Shown: positions 35,772-45,327, counted from the first letter of the stretch. The stretch: DNA of 64,000 nt from Streptomyces antibioticus (GCF_001514065.1 NZ_KQ948425.1:302067-366066); one strand, 5' to 3'. A program made the numbers and translations. The notes: generated by a model from the letters alone, not told the origin.

Positions 35772-37109
35772 ATGCCGCGTGTAGTTGTCGTCAGCCCCCC
35801 GTTCCTGTCCCACGCCCAGCCCCTGTCCGTCCTGGCCGGTGCCCTGCGCGGCCGGGGCGCGGAGGTCCACTTCGCGTGTGCGCCGGCGTTCGAGCACCTG
35901 GCACAACAGGCGGGAACGGGGTTCGTACCGCTGTCCGTGACCCGCAACGCCAACACCGGGGTGGCCGAGGCGACCCGGCAGGACGCCCGGGAGGCGGAGC
36001 GGCTGCGGGAGTTCCTCGACGCGACCCGGGAGGGCGCCGTCGCCGCGCTGCTCGCCCAGGCCCGACACCGGCGCGCGGACATGCTCGCGGACCCCGAGGG
36101 AGTTCTGGAGGCGCTGCGCGCGACGGACCGGCGGCTGCGGCCCGACTGGTACGTCGTGGACCAGCTCAGCTACCCGGTCACCCTGGCCCTGCACTGCCTG
36201 GGCCTGCCGTACGCGACGTTCTGCCCCGGACACCCCAGTTACGTGCTGTCGGGGCCCGACGCGTGGTTCGGCGTCCCGTACGCCTGGCCGGACGCCGTAC
36301 GCCCCGATCCGGCCGCCCTGGAGGAGCTGTCCGGGGCCGCCCGGGCCAACGACGAGGCTTTCACGGCGCTGTTCGCCGCCTTCGCCCGCGAGCACGCCCC
36401 CTCCCGGCCCGCTCCGGGCAGGGCCTTCGCCCTCAGCTCTCCGCACGCCGTCGTGCACGCCTATCCGGAGCTGCCGTGGCTGCCCACGCCGCCGCAAGGG
36501 CCCGTGCGGCTGTTCACGGGGCACATGGCCGCACCGGCGGCGGCGCTGGACGCGCAGTGGGAGGCGCGGCTCAAGGGGCTGCGCGGCGCTGCCGCGCGGG
36601 TCGTCCTGGTCGCGCTCGGCACGTTCCTGTCCGCGCGTGACGACGTCCTGCGCACCGTGGTCACGGGGGTGCTGAAGGGCCTGCGGGACACCGCCGTGGT
36701 GGTCGCCGCGGGTGAGCGTACGGGGGCCCTGGCCGATCTGGCGGGTGAGCGGGCCGTGGTGGTCCCCTCGGTGCCGCAGCAGGCGCTGCTGGAGCACGTG
36801 GACGCCATGGTGCATCACGGGGGCGGCAATTCCTTCACCGAATGCCTCCGGGCGGGTGTGCCCGCGCTGGTGCTGCCGTTCTCCAGCGACCAGTTCTCCG
36901 TGGCCTACGACGCGCAGCGCTCGGGCGCGGGCGTGGTGCGCGACCCGAACACGCTGGCGTCTGATGACGTGCCCTCCACTCTGGAGACCCTGTGGGCGGA
37001 CGCGGGCCCACGTCTTCCCGGGCTGTCCGGCACGGTACGGGAACGTGGGCCGGGCTGGGCCGCCGGAGAGCTGCTCGCCGCAATGAACGGGCGCGCGGCG
37101 GGGGGCTGA
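35772..37109 (+). CDS. Family 1 glycosyltransferase (MGT/CrtX-like)
   Basis: A 445-residue UDP-sugar-type GT-B enzyme beginning MPRVVVVSPPFLSHAQPLSV, the usual acceptor-domain N terminus with His13-type catalytic histidine (SHAQP). The nucleotide-sugar motif HHGGGNSFTECLRAGVPALV is at about residue 345. CrtX carotenoid and macrolide transferases share this arrangement. Being within the photolyase/carotenoid neighbourhood, glycosylation of a hydroxylated carotenoid or lipid is a reasonable guess but unproven. An open frame extends upstream to 34689 but only as the GT4 shadow. Confidence 0.85.
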   Translation: MPRVVVVSPPFLSHAQPLSVLAGALRGRGAEVHFACAPAFEHLAQQAGTGFVPLSVTRNANTGVAEATRQDAREAERLREFLDATREGAVAALLAQARHRRADMLADPEGVLEALRATDRRLRPDWYVVDQLSYPVTLALHCLGLPYATFCPGHPSYVLSGPDAWFGVPYAWPDAVRPDPAALEELSGAARANDEAFTALFAAFAREHAPSRPAPGRAFALSSPHAVVHAYPELPWLPTPPQGPVRLFTGHMAAPAAALDAQWEARLKGLRGAAARVVLVALGTFLSARDDVLRTVVTGVLKGLRDTAVVVAAGERTGALADLAGERAVVVPSVPQQALLEHVDAMVHHGGGNSFTECLRAGVPALVLPFSSDQFSVAYDAQRSGAGVVRDPNTLASDDVPSTLETLWADAGPRLPGLSGTVRERGPGWAAGELLAAMNGRAAGG

Positions 37110-37241
37110 GCCCGCCCCGCGGATGCAGCCGGCCTGCGCGGGCCGGGGCGCTGAGGCCGCCGTCCCGGACGCGGCCGGCCCCGCGCGCGGCCCGGGAGTG
37201 CCCCTCCGCCGCGGACGCGGCCGCCGCTCACACGAGGGTGC

Positions 37242-38030
37242 TCAGAGAGTCGGCAGACGCAGCGGCGTGCCAAAGCGCACCGGGAGACCTGGCGCGTACA
37301 GGACGCTGACGGGCTCGCCTTGCGGCTTCGGCAGTCCCGCCGCCGGGACCAGGCCGTCCTCCCAGTCCAGCAGGGTGCAGGTACGGAAGGTCCAGGCGGG
37401 GTGGGCGTTCGGGAGGTAGTAGGTGCGTCCGCCGAGGCGTTCGTGCAGTCCCCAACGACAGGTGAGGAACTCCTCCAGTGGTCCGGGGGCGAGGGGCGTG
37501 TCCTCGATGTGCAGCCACGCCTGTGCTCCGGGGCGGCCGTCGCCGCGGCGGCTGGTGGTGTACAGCAGACGGTTGTCGAACCACCGGGTGCTGATGCGGG
37601 ACCACTGGTACGGCAGCCCGAATCCGGCGCGGGCCGTCAGGACCGGCAGCAGTCTGTCGCAGTCGAGGGAGCGGAACACCACGCCGCGGCGGCCCAGGGC
37701 GTCGCGGCTGTAGAGGCACACGTTGACCTCTCCGAAGGAGCCCAGGTACGGAAGGGGTGGCAACCCACCGAAGGCAAGGTTCTCCATGCGGAAGAAGACC
37801 AATCCGACATAGGTGCGCCCCTGGTGGAGGTCGGGCACGGTACCGGGAGGCAGCAGCCCGGCCACCCGGAACGGGTCGGCGGGCCAATGCAGAAACACCA
37901 GGTCACGCCAGTGCTGGCGGAACAGCACCCGTCGCAGTGGCCTGGGCGGCAGCGGGGTCAGGTCCTCGGCCGGGCGCTGCCAGGCTGCGCGGCCGGGCGG
38001 CGGGGTGGCGGGGTGGGGTCTTCCCGGCAT
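37242..38030 (-). CDS. YqjF/DUF2071 family protein
   Basis: A 262-residue protein with the DUF2071 pattern: FRQHWRDLVFLHWPADPFRV, QGRTYVGLVFFRMENLAFGG, LGSFGEVNVCLYSRDALGRR, GVVFRSLDCDRLL. The function of the family is unknown; it forms an acetoacetate-decarboxylase-like fold in structures of relatives. It starts three bases after the SDR stop, so both are one operon. Confidence 0.85.
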   Translation of the reverse strand: MPGRPHPATPPPGRAAWQRPAEDLTPLPPRPLRRVLFRQHWRDLVFLHWPADPFRVAGLLPPGTVPDLHQGRTYVGLVFFRMENLAFGGLPPLPYLGSFGEVNVCLYSRDALGRRGVVFRSLDCDRLLPVLTARAGFGLPYQWSRISTRWFDNRLLYTTSRRGDGRPGAQAWLHIEDTPLAPGPLEEFLTCRWGLHERLGGRTYYLPNAHPAWTFRTCTLLDWEDGLVPAAGLPKPQGEPVSVLYAPGLPVRFGTPLRLPTL

Positions 38031-38033
38031 GTC

Positions 38034-38735
38034 CTACCGGACCACTTCGAGCGGGGTTGCGGTGCCGGGCCGGATGAGGCGGGCGCCGTCGGACAGTGCT
38101 GCGACGACCGCCCGCACCGCTTCCTCGACGGGCAGTCCTGGCGCCAACCCCGGTGGTTCACCCTGTACGGCCCGGTCGGCGAAGCGCGTGTCCATGTGCG
38201 GGAGGTTGATCTCGAGCACGTTCACGCCGCGGCGCCGCTGTTCCCGGCGGACCGCGGTGAGCCAGGCGGCCAGCGCGGCTTTGGCAGCGGCGTAGTCCGC
38301 CATCCGGGCCGGAGCCGCCTCGGCGACGACACCCGTGACGGCGGCGAGGACCCCGCCCGTGTCGACGCGTGGCGCGGCGGCCCGCAGGAACGCCATGGGG
38401 GCAAGCGCGTTGACCGTGGCCAGATGTTCGGCGACCGCGTCGCTCACCTCGGGGGCCGGACCGAACGCGGCGACGCCGACGCACACCACGACGCCGTCCA
38501 GGCCGCCCAGCTCGCTCGATGCCCAGTCGACGGTCTGCGCGCAGGCGTCGAGGTCCCACGCGTCGAACGTCCTGGCGGGCGCACCTGCACAGGACGCCGA
38601 CACCTGAGCCAGCCGGTCGGCGTCGCGGCCTGCGAGTGCCGGGCGGGCGCCGAGCGCATGCAGGCGGGTGACCAGGGCTGCACCGATCTGCCCGGTGGCG
38701 CCGGGGACCAGGATCCGAGCACCACGCAACTCCAT
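38034..38735 (-). CDS. Short-chain dehydrogenase/reductase
   Basis: A 233-residue SDR. ATG 38735 has CGGAGG upstream. The cofactor loop GATGQIGAALVTRL (residues about 12-25) is a GxxGxxG variant; the active-site YAAAKAALAAWL (Y-x-x-x-K) is near residue 158. LDGVVVCVGVAAFG matches the NNAG region with substitutions. Substrate unknown. It is the first gene of a two-gene operon with DUF2071 and is divergent from a SRPBCC gene. Confidence 0.88.
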   Translation of the reverse strand: MELRGARILVPGATGQIGAALVTRLHALGARPALAGRDADRLAQVSASCAGAPARTFDAWDLDACAQTVDWASSELGGLDGVVVCVGVAAFGPAPEVSDAVAEHLATVNALAPMAFLRAAAPRVDTGGVLAAVTGVVAEAAPARMADYAAAKAALAAWLTAVRREQRRRGVNVLEINLPHMDTRFADRAVQGEPPGLAPGLPVEEAVRAVVAALSDGARLIRPGTATPLEVVR

Positions 38736-38976
38736 GCCGCACCTCCGCGACTCCGACTCCGACTGTGATCGTTCGTCTCGTGTCTGCTTCGGTGGCCGGT
38801 GGCCGACCGGATGCAGGTCACGAACTGCTCCGCGTCGGAGGCGAGCAGCGAGCGCGGAAGCGGAGGGGTGCGAAATACGCACTGCGAAGCGCGCCTCGGC
38901 GTGCATCCGTCAGGCCCGCCAGCAGGGAAATACGCACGCCGGGACAAGTGGTCGAACGACCCGAACGGAGAGCCTT

Positions 38977-39444
38977 GTGATCGAAGTCGAGCGTCTGATG
39001 GTGCTGGATCATCCACTGACCGACGTCGTGGGTTTTCTCTCCGACTTCGCGAACACCGAAATGTGGGACCCGGGGACAGTCACCTGTGACCGCGTCGACA
39101 GCGGACCGGTGGCCGTGGGATCCGAGTGGCGCAACGTCTCCGTGTTCCGGGGGCGCCGCACCGAACTGCGGTACCGACTGGCCCGTTTCGACCCCGACCA
39201 TCTGATCTTCGTCGGACAGAACAAGACAGCCACCTCCACCGACGACCTGCGCTTCGAGAACGACGGTGGGCGAACCCGGCTCACCTACCGGGCGCGGATC
39301 GAGTTCGGGGGGCTCGCCCGGCTGGCCACTCCCCTGCTGAAGCGGGAGTTCGAGCGGCTCGGCGACGAGGTGAGCGAGCGACTGCCCCTGGCTGTCGACC
39401 ACGCCCTCGGTGCCTCGCCGTCCGGAGGCACCCGCCCCTTGTGA
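38977..39444 (+). CDS. SRPBCC/START-like ligand-binding protein
   Basis: A 155-residue protein from GTG 38977 (CGGAG upstream). The helix-grip fold is shown by VERLMVLDHPLTDVVGFLSD, WDPGTVTCDRVDSG, GSEWRNVSVFRGRRTELRYR and the long C-terminal helix LLKREFERLGDEVSERL. These proteins bind hydrophobic ligands. It lies divergent to the SDR-DUF2071 pair and may work with it. A 7-bp stem-loop follows at 39459. Confidence 0.85.
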   Translation: MIEVERLMVLDHPLTDVVGFLSDFANTEMWDPGTVTCDRVDSGPVAVGSEWRNVSVFRGRRTELRYRLARFDPDHLIFVGQNKTATSTDDLRFENDGGRTRLTYRARIEFGGLARLATPLLKREFERLGDEVSERLPLAVDHALGASPSGGTRPL

Positions 39445-39801
39445 ACCCTGGCTGCGCAGCGACCACGCACTGGTCGCAGGGTGGCGAGCGGAAGAACGGC
39501 CTGGCCCCGCTTCTGACCGGTTCGACGGGGTGGCCAGGAGCCACGCCCCGGACGACGCGAACTTCGCGAACTTGAGGGACGGCGAGCGGCTGGTGAAGGC
39601 GACGCGCACTGCGGCGGCACCCCTTTCCCGGACCCCCATCGGGCTCCTGCACGCGACCGCCCGACAGACTGCTGTGCCGCTGGCCGGCATGGGAACCGGG
39701 GCAGCGCCGCGGATGACGGGCCCCCGCAACGGTCCCAGCGCGACCCCGGCAGGTGGATGGACGGGGCGATAGGGTGGCCGCACTGGTGATCGAGACGGGT
39801 G
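39445..39801. other. Intergenic region
   Basis: About 355 bases with no recognisable gene on either strand apart from the stem-loop at 39459-39477. It probably contains the promoter of the ANTAR gene. Confidence 0.35.
39459..39477 (+). terminator. Probable terminator after the SRPBCC gene
   Basis: GCGACCA and TGGTCGC form a 7-bp perfect stem around the loop CGCAC, 15 bases after the stop codon. No U-run follows. Confidence 0.5.
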
Positions 39802-39807
39802 ATGGCG

Positions 39808-40497
39808 ATGGAGTGGCGGGACTTCGCCGAAGCGATGGCCCAGCTCGCGCGGAACCTGCTCGCGCAGGATTCCCTACAGGGGACACTGGACGAGATCGCG
39901 GCGTCGGCGGTGCAGCTGGTGGAGGGTTGCGACGCGGCCGGCATTCTGGCGATCCGCAAGGGCCGGGCGGTCACGCTGTCCTCCTGCGGCGAGATGGTCG
40001 AGGCGTCCGACCGGCTCCAGGGCGAGCTGGCGGAAGGGCCGTGCTTCGATCTGGCCCGCCGCAAGAAGGGCGCGGACGGGGAGCGGGTGTTCCGCATCGA
40101 GGACCTCACCGCACCGCAGCCGACCTGGCCGCGGTTCGCCGCGGCGGCCCTCGATCTCGGTATCGGCAGCATGACCGGGGTTCTGCTCTACACCCATGAC
40201 GACGACTTCGGTGCGCTGAACCTGTACGCCCGCCGCCCCGGCACCTTCGGCAAGGACATCGAGACAGCCGGCTGGCTGCTCGCTTCGCACGCCGCTGTTG
40301 CCCTGGCGGATGCCCGCACCATCGACCAGCTTGAGGACGCCATGAAAACCCGGCACGCCATCGGCGAGGCCATGGGCATCCTCATGGAACGCCACAAGCT
40401 GTCCGAGGACGACGCGTTCAACGTGCTGCGCCGTATCTCCCAGCAGCACAACGTCAAACTGCGCGACGTGGCCCAACGAGTCCGCGGCGAGGGATGA
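39808..40497 (+). CDS. GAF-ANTAR regulator
   Basis: A 229-residue protein. A GAF sensor domain covers residues about 15-155 (DEIAASAVQLVEGCDAAGIL, LDLGIGSMTGVLLYTHDD, GWLLASHAAVALADA). A C-terminal ANTAR domain at about 170-228 (KTRHAIGEAMGILMERHKLS, EDDAFNVLRRISQQHNVKL) binds paired RNA hairpins to stop termination. GTG 39799 and ATG 39802 are also possible starts; ATG 39808 has the best spacing to GACGGG. No histidine kinase is nearby. Targets unknown. Confidence 0.9.
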   Translation: MEWRDFAEAMAQLARNLLAQDSLQGTLDEIAASAVQLVEGCDAAGILAIRKGRAVTLSSCGEMVEASDRLQGELAEGPCFDLARRKKGADGERVFRIEDLTAPQPTWPRFAAAALDLGIGSMTGVLLYTHDDDFGALNLYARRPGTFGKDIETAGWLLASHAAVALADARTIDQLEDAMKTRHAIGEAMGILMERHKLSEDDAFNVLRRISQQHNVKLRDVAQRVRGEG

Positions 40498-40632
40498 CCG
40501 AGCGGCCACCGCGCTTCCCCAAAAGGCGAACTGCCAGGTCAAGGGTGTTTGTTTCGCGCATACGGGCGCCTTCGCACGGGTGTCGATGATCACTGTGGTG
40601 TCGGGGCCGTCGCCGCTGCCGACGACGCCCGG

Positions 40633-42039
40633 TCAGGGGTGTTTGCGCTGCTCGGCCTGTTGCGCCGCATCGCTCCGGCCCGGCCCGCTGCCGCCCTTGC
40701 TCTTGCTGTGTCCTGGCCGGTCGTCGGCCGCCTTCGTCTTACCCGGGGCGGCGGGTGTGTGGGCATGCGTGGGGGTGCGCAGGGATTGCGCGGATTCGGC
40801 GGCCGGCAGCCTGCCGGCGCCGGCCGCGCGCTGCCCCGCCGCGGTGTCAGTGGGTGTGCGCGGCGCATCCGGCTGTTCCTCGGCGGGCGAGGCGCCTGCC
40901 GCCGTGGGGGTGTCCTCGACCTGCGTGTGCGGCTTGGCCGGGGCGCTCTGTTCACTCCCCGTGGTGAATCCGGCGGTGCCCTCGGTGACGGCGACCGCGC
41001 AGACGGCCGCGGCGAAGGCCACAGCCGCCCCCGCCATCCGCACGCGGCGGCGCGCGGGTGCGGCCGCCGACCTCTTGGAAGCGGCCGTCGACCTGTTGTC
41101 CGACTGCGCAGCCTCCGGTGCCGGGACGAGGCCTGTGCCGCTCGCCGGCACGGGCGCCGTGACTCCTCGCAGCCCCGGCACAGGCGAGGCCGCCTCTGTT
41201 GCGGGGCCGCTGCTCGCGGCTATGAGGGCCAGCTGCCGGGCGCAGTACTCGGCCGGGGGCCGTGCGTACTCGTCCAGGTCGGTCATGTCCCTCAGCAGGG
41301 CCGCGAAGTCCGCGGGCACGTCGGTGGGTATGGCGGGTGGGCGGTACAGCCGCGCGATGGCGGCCTCCAGCGGTCCGCCGTCGTACTCGACTCTGCCGGT
41401 GAGGCATTCGACGAGCACCAGCCCCAGGGCGTAGACGTCCGCGGGCAGGCCGACCGGCCTGCCCGTCACCTGCTCGGGGGACAAGTAGGCAGCCGTGCCC
41501 GTCAGGGTTCCGGTGGCGGTGCGAGTGGTGGCGTCCAGCAGGCGGGAGATGCCGAAGTCGCTCAAGTGAGGACGCCCAGAAGCGTCCAGGAGGATGTTCG
41601 ACGGCTTCACGTCCCGATGGAGGACCCCCGCACCGTGCGCGTGGGCGAGCGCGTCGGCCAACCCGGCGCCCAGCACCGCCACCGACCGGCACGGCAAGGG
41701 GCCTTCGGCGATGCGGGCCTTCAAGGTCGGACCGTCGACCAGCTGCATGACGAGGTAGCCGTCGCCGCCGTGCCGACCGGCGTCGTAGGCGCTGACCACT
41801 CCCGGATGCTCCAGCCGGGCCAGGATCTCCGCTTCACCGCGGAAGTCCTCCTCGGTGTCGAAGCCGGTTCCGGGCCGGAAGACCTTCACCGCGACCGGGC
41901 GGCGCAGTCGCAGGTCGAAGCCTCGGTGGACATCGGCGCAGCCACCGGTTCCGATCACCGCGTCCAGACGGTAGCGGCCCGCCACCACTGGAGCGCTGGC
42001 ATGGGAAACCAGGGCAAGGCCCGACTCGACGAAACCCAC
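40633..42039 (-). CDS. Membrane Ser/Thr protein kinase
   Basis: A 468-residue PknB-type kinase. The Gly loop is IGTGGCADV (residues 29-37), the ATP lysine VAVKVF (Lys52), the catalytic loop HRDVKPSN (141-148) and DFGISR (161-166). After the kinase domain a Pro/Ala linker leads to one transmembrane helix (about residues 335-355, VRMAGAAVAFAAAVCAVAV) and a 110-residue outer part rich in Ala, Pro, Thr and Lys with no PASTA repeats. It may sense the cell wall by its disordered tail. GTG start at 42039. Confidence 0.93.
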   Translation of the reverse strand: MGFVESGLALVSHASAPVVAGRYRLDAVIGTGGCADVHRGFDLRLRRPVAVKVFRPGTGFDTEEDFRGEAEILARLEHPGVVSAYDAGRHGGDGYLVMQLVDGPTLKARIAEGPLPCRSVAVLGAGLADALAHAHGAGVLHRDVKPSNILLDASGRPHLSDFGISRLLDATTRTATGTLTGTAAYLSPEQVTGRPVGLPADVYALGLVLVECLTGRVEYDGGPLEAAIARLYRPPAIPTDVPADFAALLRDMTDLDEYARPPAEYCARQLALIAASSGPATEAASPVPGLRGVTAPVPASGTGLVPAPEAAQSDNRSTAASKRSAAAPARRRVRMAGAAVAFAAAVCAVAVTEGTAGFTTGSEQSAPAKPHTQVEDTPTAAGASPAEEQPDAPRTPTDTAAGQRAAGAGRLPAAESAQSLRTPTHAHTPAAPGKTKAADDRPGHSKSKGGSGPGRSDAAQQAEQRKHP

Positions 42040-42294
42040 TTGTGTGCCCCCTGCCTCATCGGACCTGTCCGGCCGCAGCCGTCGCGACCATCCGCACCTG
42101 AGTACCCAGGGAGGCCTCCTCTATCTCCCATCCGACCAGCAGGCCCGGTTCCTCAGATGGCGGGGGTCGCGATGCCGCCGGCCTCTCGGCACGTCGTGGC
42201 TCGACTGACGCTCAGCCACATGCTGCCGCCCGGCCCGGACGAGGACGTCGTCCCTCTCCCCTCCCCCACCGTCACCCGAACCCGAGCGGAACGC

Positions 42295-42843
42295 CTAGAG
42301 CCCGTAGCGGCGCAGCAGGCGTGGGGCCCGGCACGTGGTCCAGGCGCCGGCCAGACCGATGGCTGCGCCGGCAGCGACGTCGCTCGGGTAGTGGGCGCCG
42401 CTTTGCACACGCTCGAGCGCCACCATGACGGCGGGCACCGCGCACACAGCACTGACGACCGGCCAGGACGGCGCGACAGCGGCGGTGAAGGCCACCGCGG
42501 CGGCCGTGTGCCCGGAGGGAAAGGAGGACGAGTCGGGACGGTCCCTGACCTCGTCGTGGGGAAACCACTCCTCCGGCGGCCGGGACCGGTCGGCCAGCTG
42601 CTTGCACACTCCGTTCGACGCCAGCTGGGCCATGACCAGGGCGGTCAGGCCGGCGGCCGCCGCTCTACGGCCGCGCCACCCGCCCAGCCCTGCCATGGCG
42701 ACGGCCGCGCCGCACCACAGCTTGGTGCTCTCCGCGGCCTCCTCCACGGCCGAGAGCACCTTGCCGGCGGTCTTCGGAATCCGGGCGGCCGTCTGTCGGG
42801 TCAGTGACCGGTCAACGTCGTACACCTCTGCCGGAACCCTCAT
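42295..42843 (-). CDS. PAP2-superfamily phosphatase
   Basis: A 182-residue membrane phosphatase. The three motifs are intact: KQLADRSRP (residues 81-89), PSGH (109-112) and ERVQSGAHYPSD with the R-H-D relay (about 142-155). Hydrophobic segments at about 43-55, 62-76, 113-130 and 133-145. Relatives dephosphorylate phosphatidate or undecaprenyl pyrophosphate. It stands alone, 110 bases from the predicted regulatory sites of the RpiR gene. Confidence 0.9.
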   Translation of the reverse strand: MRVPAEVYDVDRSLTRQTAARIPKTAGKVLSAVEEAAESTKLWCGAAVAMAGLGGWRGRRAAAAGLTALVMAQLASNGVCKQLADRSRPPEEWFPHDEVRDRPDSSSFPSGHTAAAVAFTAAVAPSWPVVSAVCAVPAVMVALERVQSGAHYPSDVAAGAAIGLAGAWTTCRAPRLLRRYGL

Positions 42844-42967
42844 GGCGAGCAGGTATCCCGCACGTCACGGACTTATGCGCAAGGTCATCACTCGATCGGT
42901 CAGGCCTCGTCCGGGCGGCATCGGCCCCCGTAACAGGCGGTACATTGAATCCCAGCATTGGCATCGT

Positions 42968-42976
42968 TGTATCGTC
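42968..42976. promoter_or_regulatory. Candidate RpiR operator upstream of the regulator gene
   Basis: TGTATCGTC, 72 bases before the rpiR-type start, is identical to the sequence at 49309-49317 in the divergent transporter/cyanophycinase promoter region. A looser inverted partner (GTACATTG) lies about 30 bases upstream. The shared 9-mer suggests one regulator acting on both places, including autoregulation. Confidence 0.5.
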
Positions 42977-43048
42977 TGCGGGCAGGTGAGTCGCTGTCCT
43001 CGCGCGTCGGGACGCCGTGACTCGACGAGTTCTGGGAGGACCCACGCC

Positions 43049-43924
43049 ATGAGCGGCACGCTGGCCGACGACATCCGCAGTCGACTGGGCGATCTCAGTC
43101 CCGCCGAGCGCAAGGTCGCCCGCGTGCTGCTCGCGGGATACCCCGCCGCCGTCTTCGAGACGGTGGCGACGATCGCGGAGCGTGCGGCGGTGTCGACCCC
43201 CACCGTGCTGCGCTGCGCCTCGCGGCTCGGATACCGGGGGTTTCCCGATCTCCAGGCCGCGTTGCGTGCGGAGCTCGATGCCCGCAACGCCTCCCCCATC
43301 ACCTTGTACGAGTCGGCGGAACCCGCGCCGGGCAAGGGCACGGGTGACGCCGAGGACGGCGAGGGGCGGTTGCAGCCCCGGCTGGCACTGCTGCAACAGG
43401 CGTTGGCCCAGACGTTCCACGAAGTGTCGCCGCACGAGTTCGAGACGGCGGCGGAGTTTCTGAGCGATGCCCGCCGCCGGGTGCACCTGGCAGGCGGCCG
43501 GTTCACCCACCTGCTGGCGCACTACCTCGGCCTGCATCTGATGCAGGTCCGTGATCAGGTCTCCTTCCTTCCGGACCGGGATGTGGAGCGGACGTCCTAC
43601 CTCACCCAGCTGGCGCGCCGCGACGTCACGGTGATCTTCGACTACCGGCGTTACGAGGAGGACTTGACCGTCATCGCGGAACTCGCCCGCGAGCGGGGCG
43701 GAAAGGTCGTCGTCTTCACCGACCCCTGGCTGTCCCCCGCGTCCGCGCACGCCGACGTCGTCCTCATCAACCACGTGGCCTCCGGTTCGCCCTACGACAG
43801 CCTCACCCCGACGCTCGCCCTGATCGAGACGTTGATCTCCGCGGTGCTCGACCGGCTCGGACCTGACGCGCACCAGCGGATGAAGGCCGGGGAGGACATC
43901 GCCCGGCGTACCGGGCTGCTGTGA
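43049..43924 (+). CDS. MurR/RpiR-family regulator
   Basis: A 291-residue regulator with ATG 43049 behind GGGAGGA. The N-terminal helix-turn-helix is in residues about 1-80 (LSPAERKVARVLLAGYPAAV, ERAAVSTPTVLRCASRLGYR). A SIS domain follows at about 130-270 (RRVHLAGGRFTHLLAHYLG, ARRDVTVIFDYRRYEEDL, GGKVVVFTDPWLSP). SIS domains usually bind phosphosugars, but here the genes served are for peptides or amino acids; some RpiR members in such loci respond to other ligands. It converges with the exported cyanophycinase gene (22-base gap). Confidence 0.92.
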   Translation: MSGTLADDIRSRLGDLSPAERKVARVLLAGYPAAVFETVATIAERAAVSTPTVLRCASRLGYRGFPDLQAALRAELDARNASPITLYESAEPAPGKGTGDAEDGEGRLQPRLALLQQALAQTFHEVSPHEFETAAEFLSDARRRVHLAGGRFTHLLAHYLGLHLMQVRDQVSFLPDRDVERTSYLTQLARRDVTVIFDYRRYEEDLTVIAELARERGGKVVVFTDPWLSPASAHADVVLINHVASGSPYDSLTPTLALIETLISAVLDRLGPDAHQRMKAGEDIARRTGLL

Positions 43925-43945
43925 GCGGGCCGCTTCGAGCGGTGT

Positions 43946-45235
43946 TCAGCGCGGGGCGATGGTGACGCTCAGGCCGACGAGGGTGTCGGCGGTGCTGCCG
44001 TCCACGCTCCACGCGGTGAACGTGTCGGACTTGATGAAGGTGACGGCGAATCGCGGAGCGGCTTCGAACGTCGTGGCGCTCGCGGCGAGTTGGACACGGG
44101 TCTGCGCGAGGGCGCGCGCCGTGCCGCGCAGGGAGTAGGCCTTGCCGTCGGGGTTGGCGGCGGAACAGAAGGCGTCCGTGTTCGCGGGCACGGGTGCGGT
44201 GTTGCCCGGTGCCAGGCGGAGCTTGTCCGCGGCGGGGCGCACCCGCCAGGTGTGAGCGTCGTACCGGTCGTGGTCGGTGAGATAGGTGTAGCGGGCGCCG
44301 CGCAGCGTCCAGCCGGCCGGCGTGGTGGTGGCGCGGGCTTGGCGCAGGTCGAGGACGGCGGCGCCGTTGGGGCCCAGCACGGTGAGCTGCTCGTGCGTGG
44401 TGCCAGGGTGGTCGACGACGACGGCGGTGTTCTCGTCGAGGGCGTAGACACGGTCGTGACCGGTGTCGGCGGCCAGGCGGTAGGCGCGGCCCTCACGTCC
44501 GTAGGCGCCGGTGTGGGTGTCGATGAGGGCCGAGCGCAGGAAGCCGAAACCGCCGCGCGGGAGGTGGCCGAGGCGGGTGGGGTCGTCGAAATAGCCGGGG
44601 GCGCTGCCGTCGCGCAGAGCTTGGTAGGACTCGCCGCCGGTGACCATGTCGGGCCCTGAGGCGATCTGGGCGCCGGCGGAGGATCCGGCGATCACGGCGC
44701 CGTGGCTGAGTTTGGCGCGGATCGCGGCCAGGACCTTCGAGTCGCGTTGCCGGGGGCCGCGCAGCAGGGTCTGGACGTAGCGGTACTGGTCGCCTCCGCC
44801 GAAGAAGAAGCCGGTCATGGAGTCGACCTGGGCGACGACGGCGTCGGAGTCGGCGTTGGCGATGTGGTCGAGGTCGATGGGGATCCACTGGGCGTCGGCC
44901 GCGCCGTGCTTCTTGAACAGCGCGGCGTAATAGGCGCCGTTGCAGGCGGAGTTGCTGCACCGGTCGGGGTCTGCGGCGTCGGGGTCCTGGCTCTCGGGCA
45001 CGGAGGCGGCGGTGATGACCCCGATGCGGGCACCCGACCCACCGGCCCGGTCGATGATCTCGCCGTAGATCTCAGTGTTGGTGTCCTTGAGCGCGCCGCC
45101 GACCAGCACGAGGGAACCGTCTCGGGCAGGACGCTGCTCGCTGGTGGCGTGTGCGACGGGTGCGGTGGCCACGAGGGTGAGGGTGATGCCGGCGGCGAGG
45201 GCCGCGCGGCGGGTCGGGCCGTGGGATACGCGCAT
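43946..45235 (-). CDS. Exported cyanophycinase-like peptidase (S51)
   Basis: A 429-residue protein with a Sec/Tat-like signal peptide (RRAALAAGITLTLVATAPVA, cleavage near AHAT at about 31). The catalytic nucleophile is Ser186 in GSSAGAQ, preceded by TGFFFGGGDQYRYVQTL, the pocket motif of cyanophycinases and peptidase E. The first 270 residues are the S51 fold; the last about 120 residues form an extra beta-rich domain. Cyanophycinases cut multi-L-arginyl-poly-aspartate to beta-Asp-Arg dipeptides. Export means an external polymer is the target. It is downstream of the M20 gene in the same direction, 92 bases apart. Confidence 0.85.
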   Translation of the reverse strand: MRVSHGPTRRAALAAGITLTLVATAPVAHATSEQRPARDGSLVLVGGALKDTNTEIYGEIIDRAGGSGARIGVITAASVPESQDPDAADPDRCSNSACNGAYYAALFKKHGAADAQWIPIDLDHIANADSDAVVAQVDSMTGFFFGGGDQYRYVQTLLRGPRQRDSKVLAAIRAKLSHGAVIAGSSAGAQIASGPDMVTGGESYQALRDGSAPGYFDDPTRLGHLPRGGFGFLRSALIDTHTGAYGREGRAYRLAADTGHDRVYALDENTAVVVDHPGTTHEQLTVLGPNGAAVLDLRQARATTTPAGWTLRGARYTYLTDHDRYDAHTWRVRPAADKLRLAPGNTAPVPANTDAFCSAANPDGKAYSLRGTARALAQTRVQLAASATTFEAAPRFAVTFIKSDTFTAWSVDGSTADTLVGLSVTIAPR

Positions 45236-45327
45236 GGGCTCTCCAAGGAGTCGGGAAAAAAGGGTGGGTGGGAAGCGGCCGGGAAGGTGGGAAGGAGGCT
45301 TTCTGCGCCTGTGCCGGCTGAGCCGGG

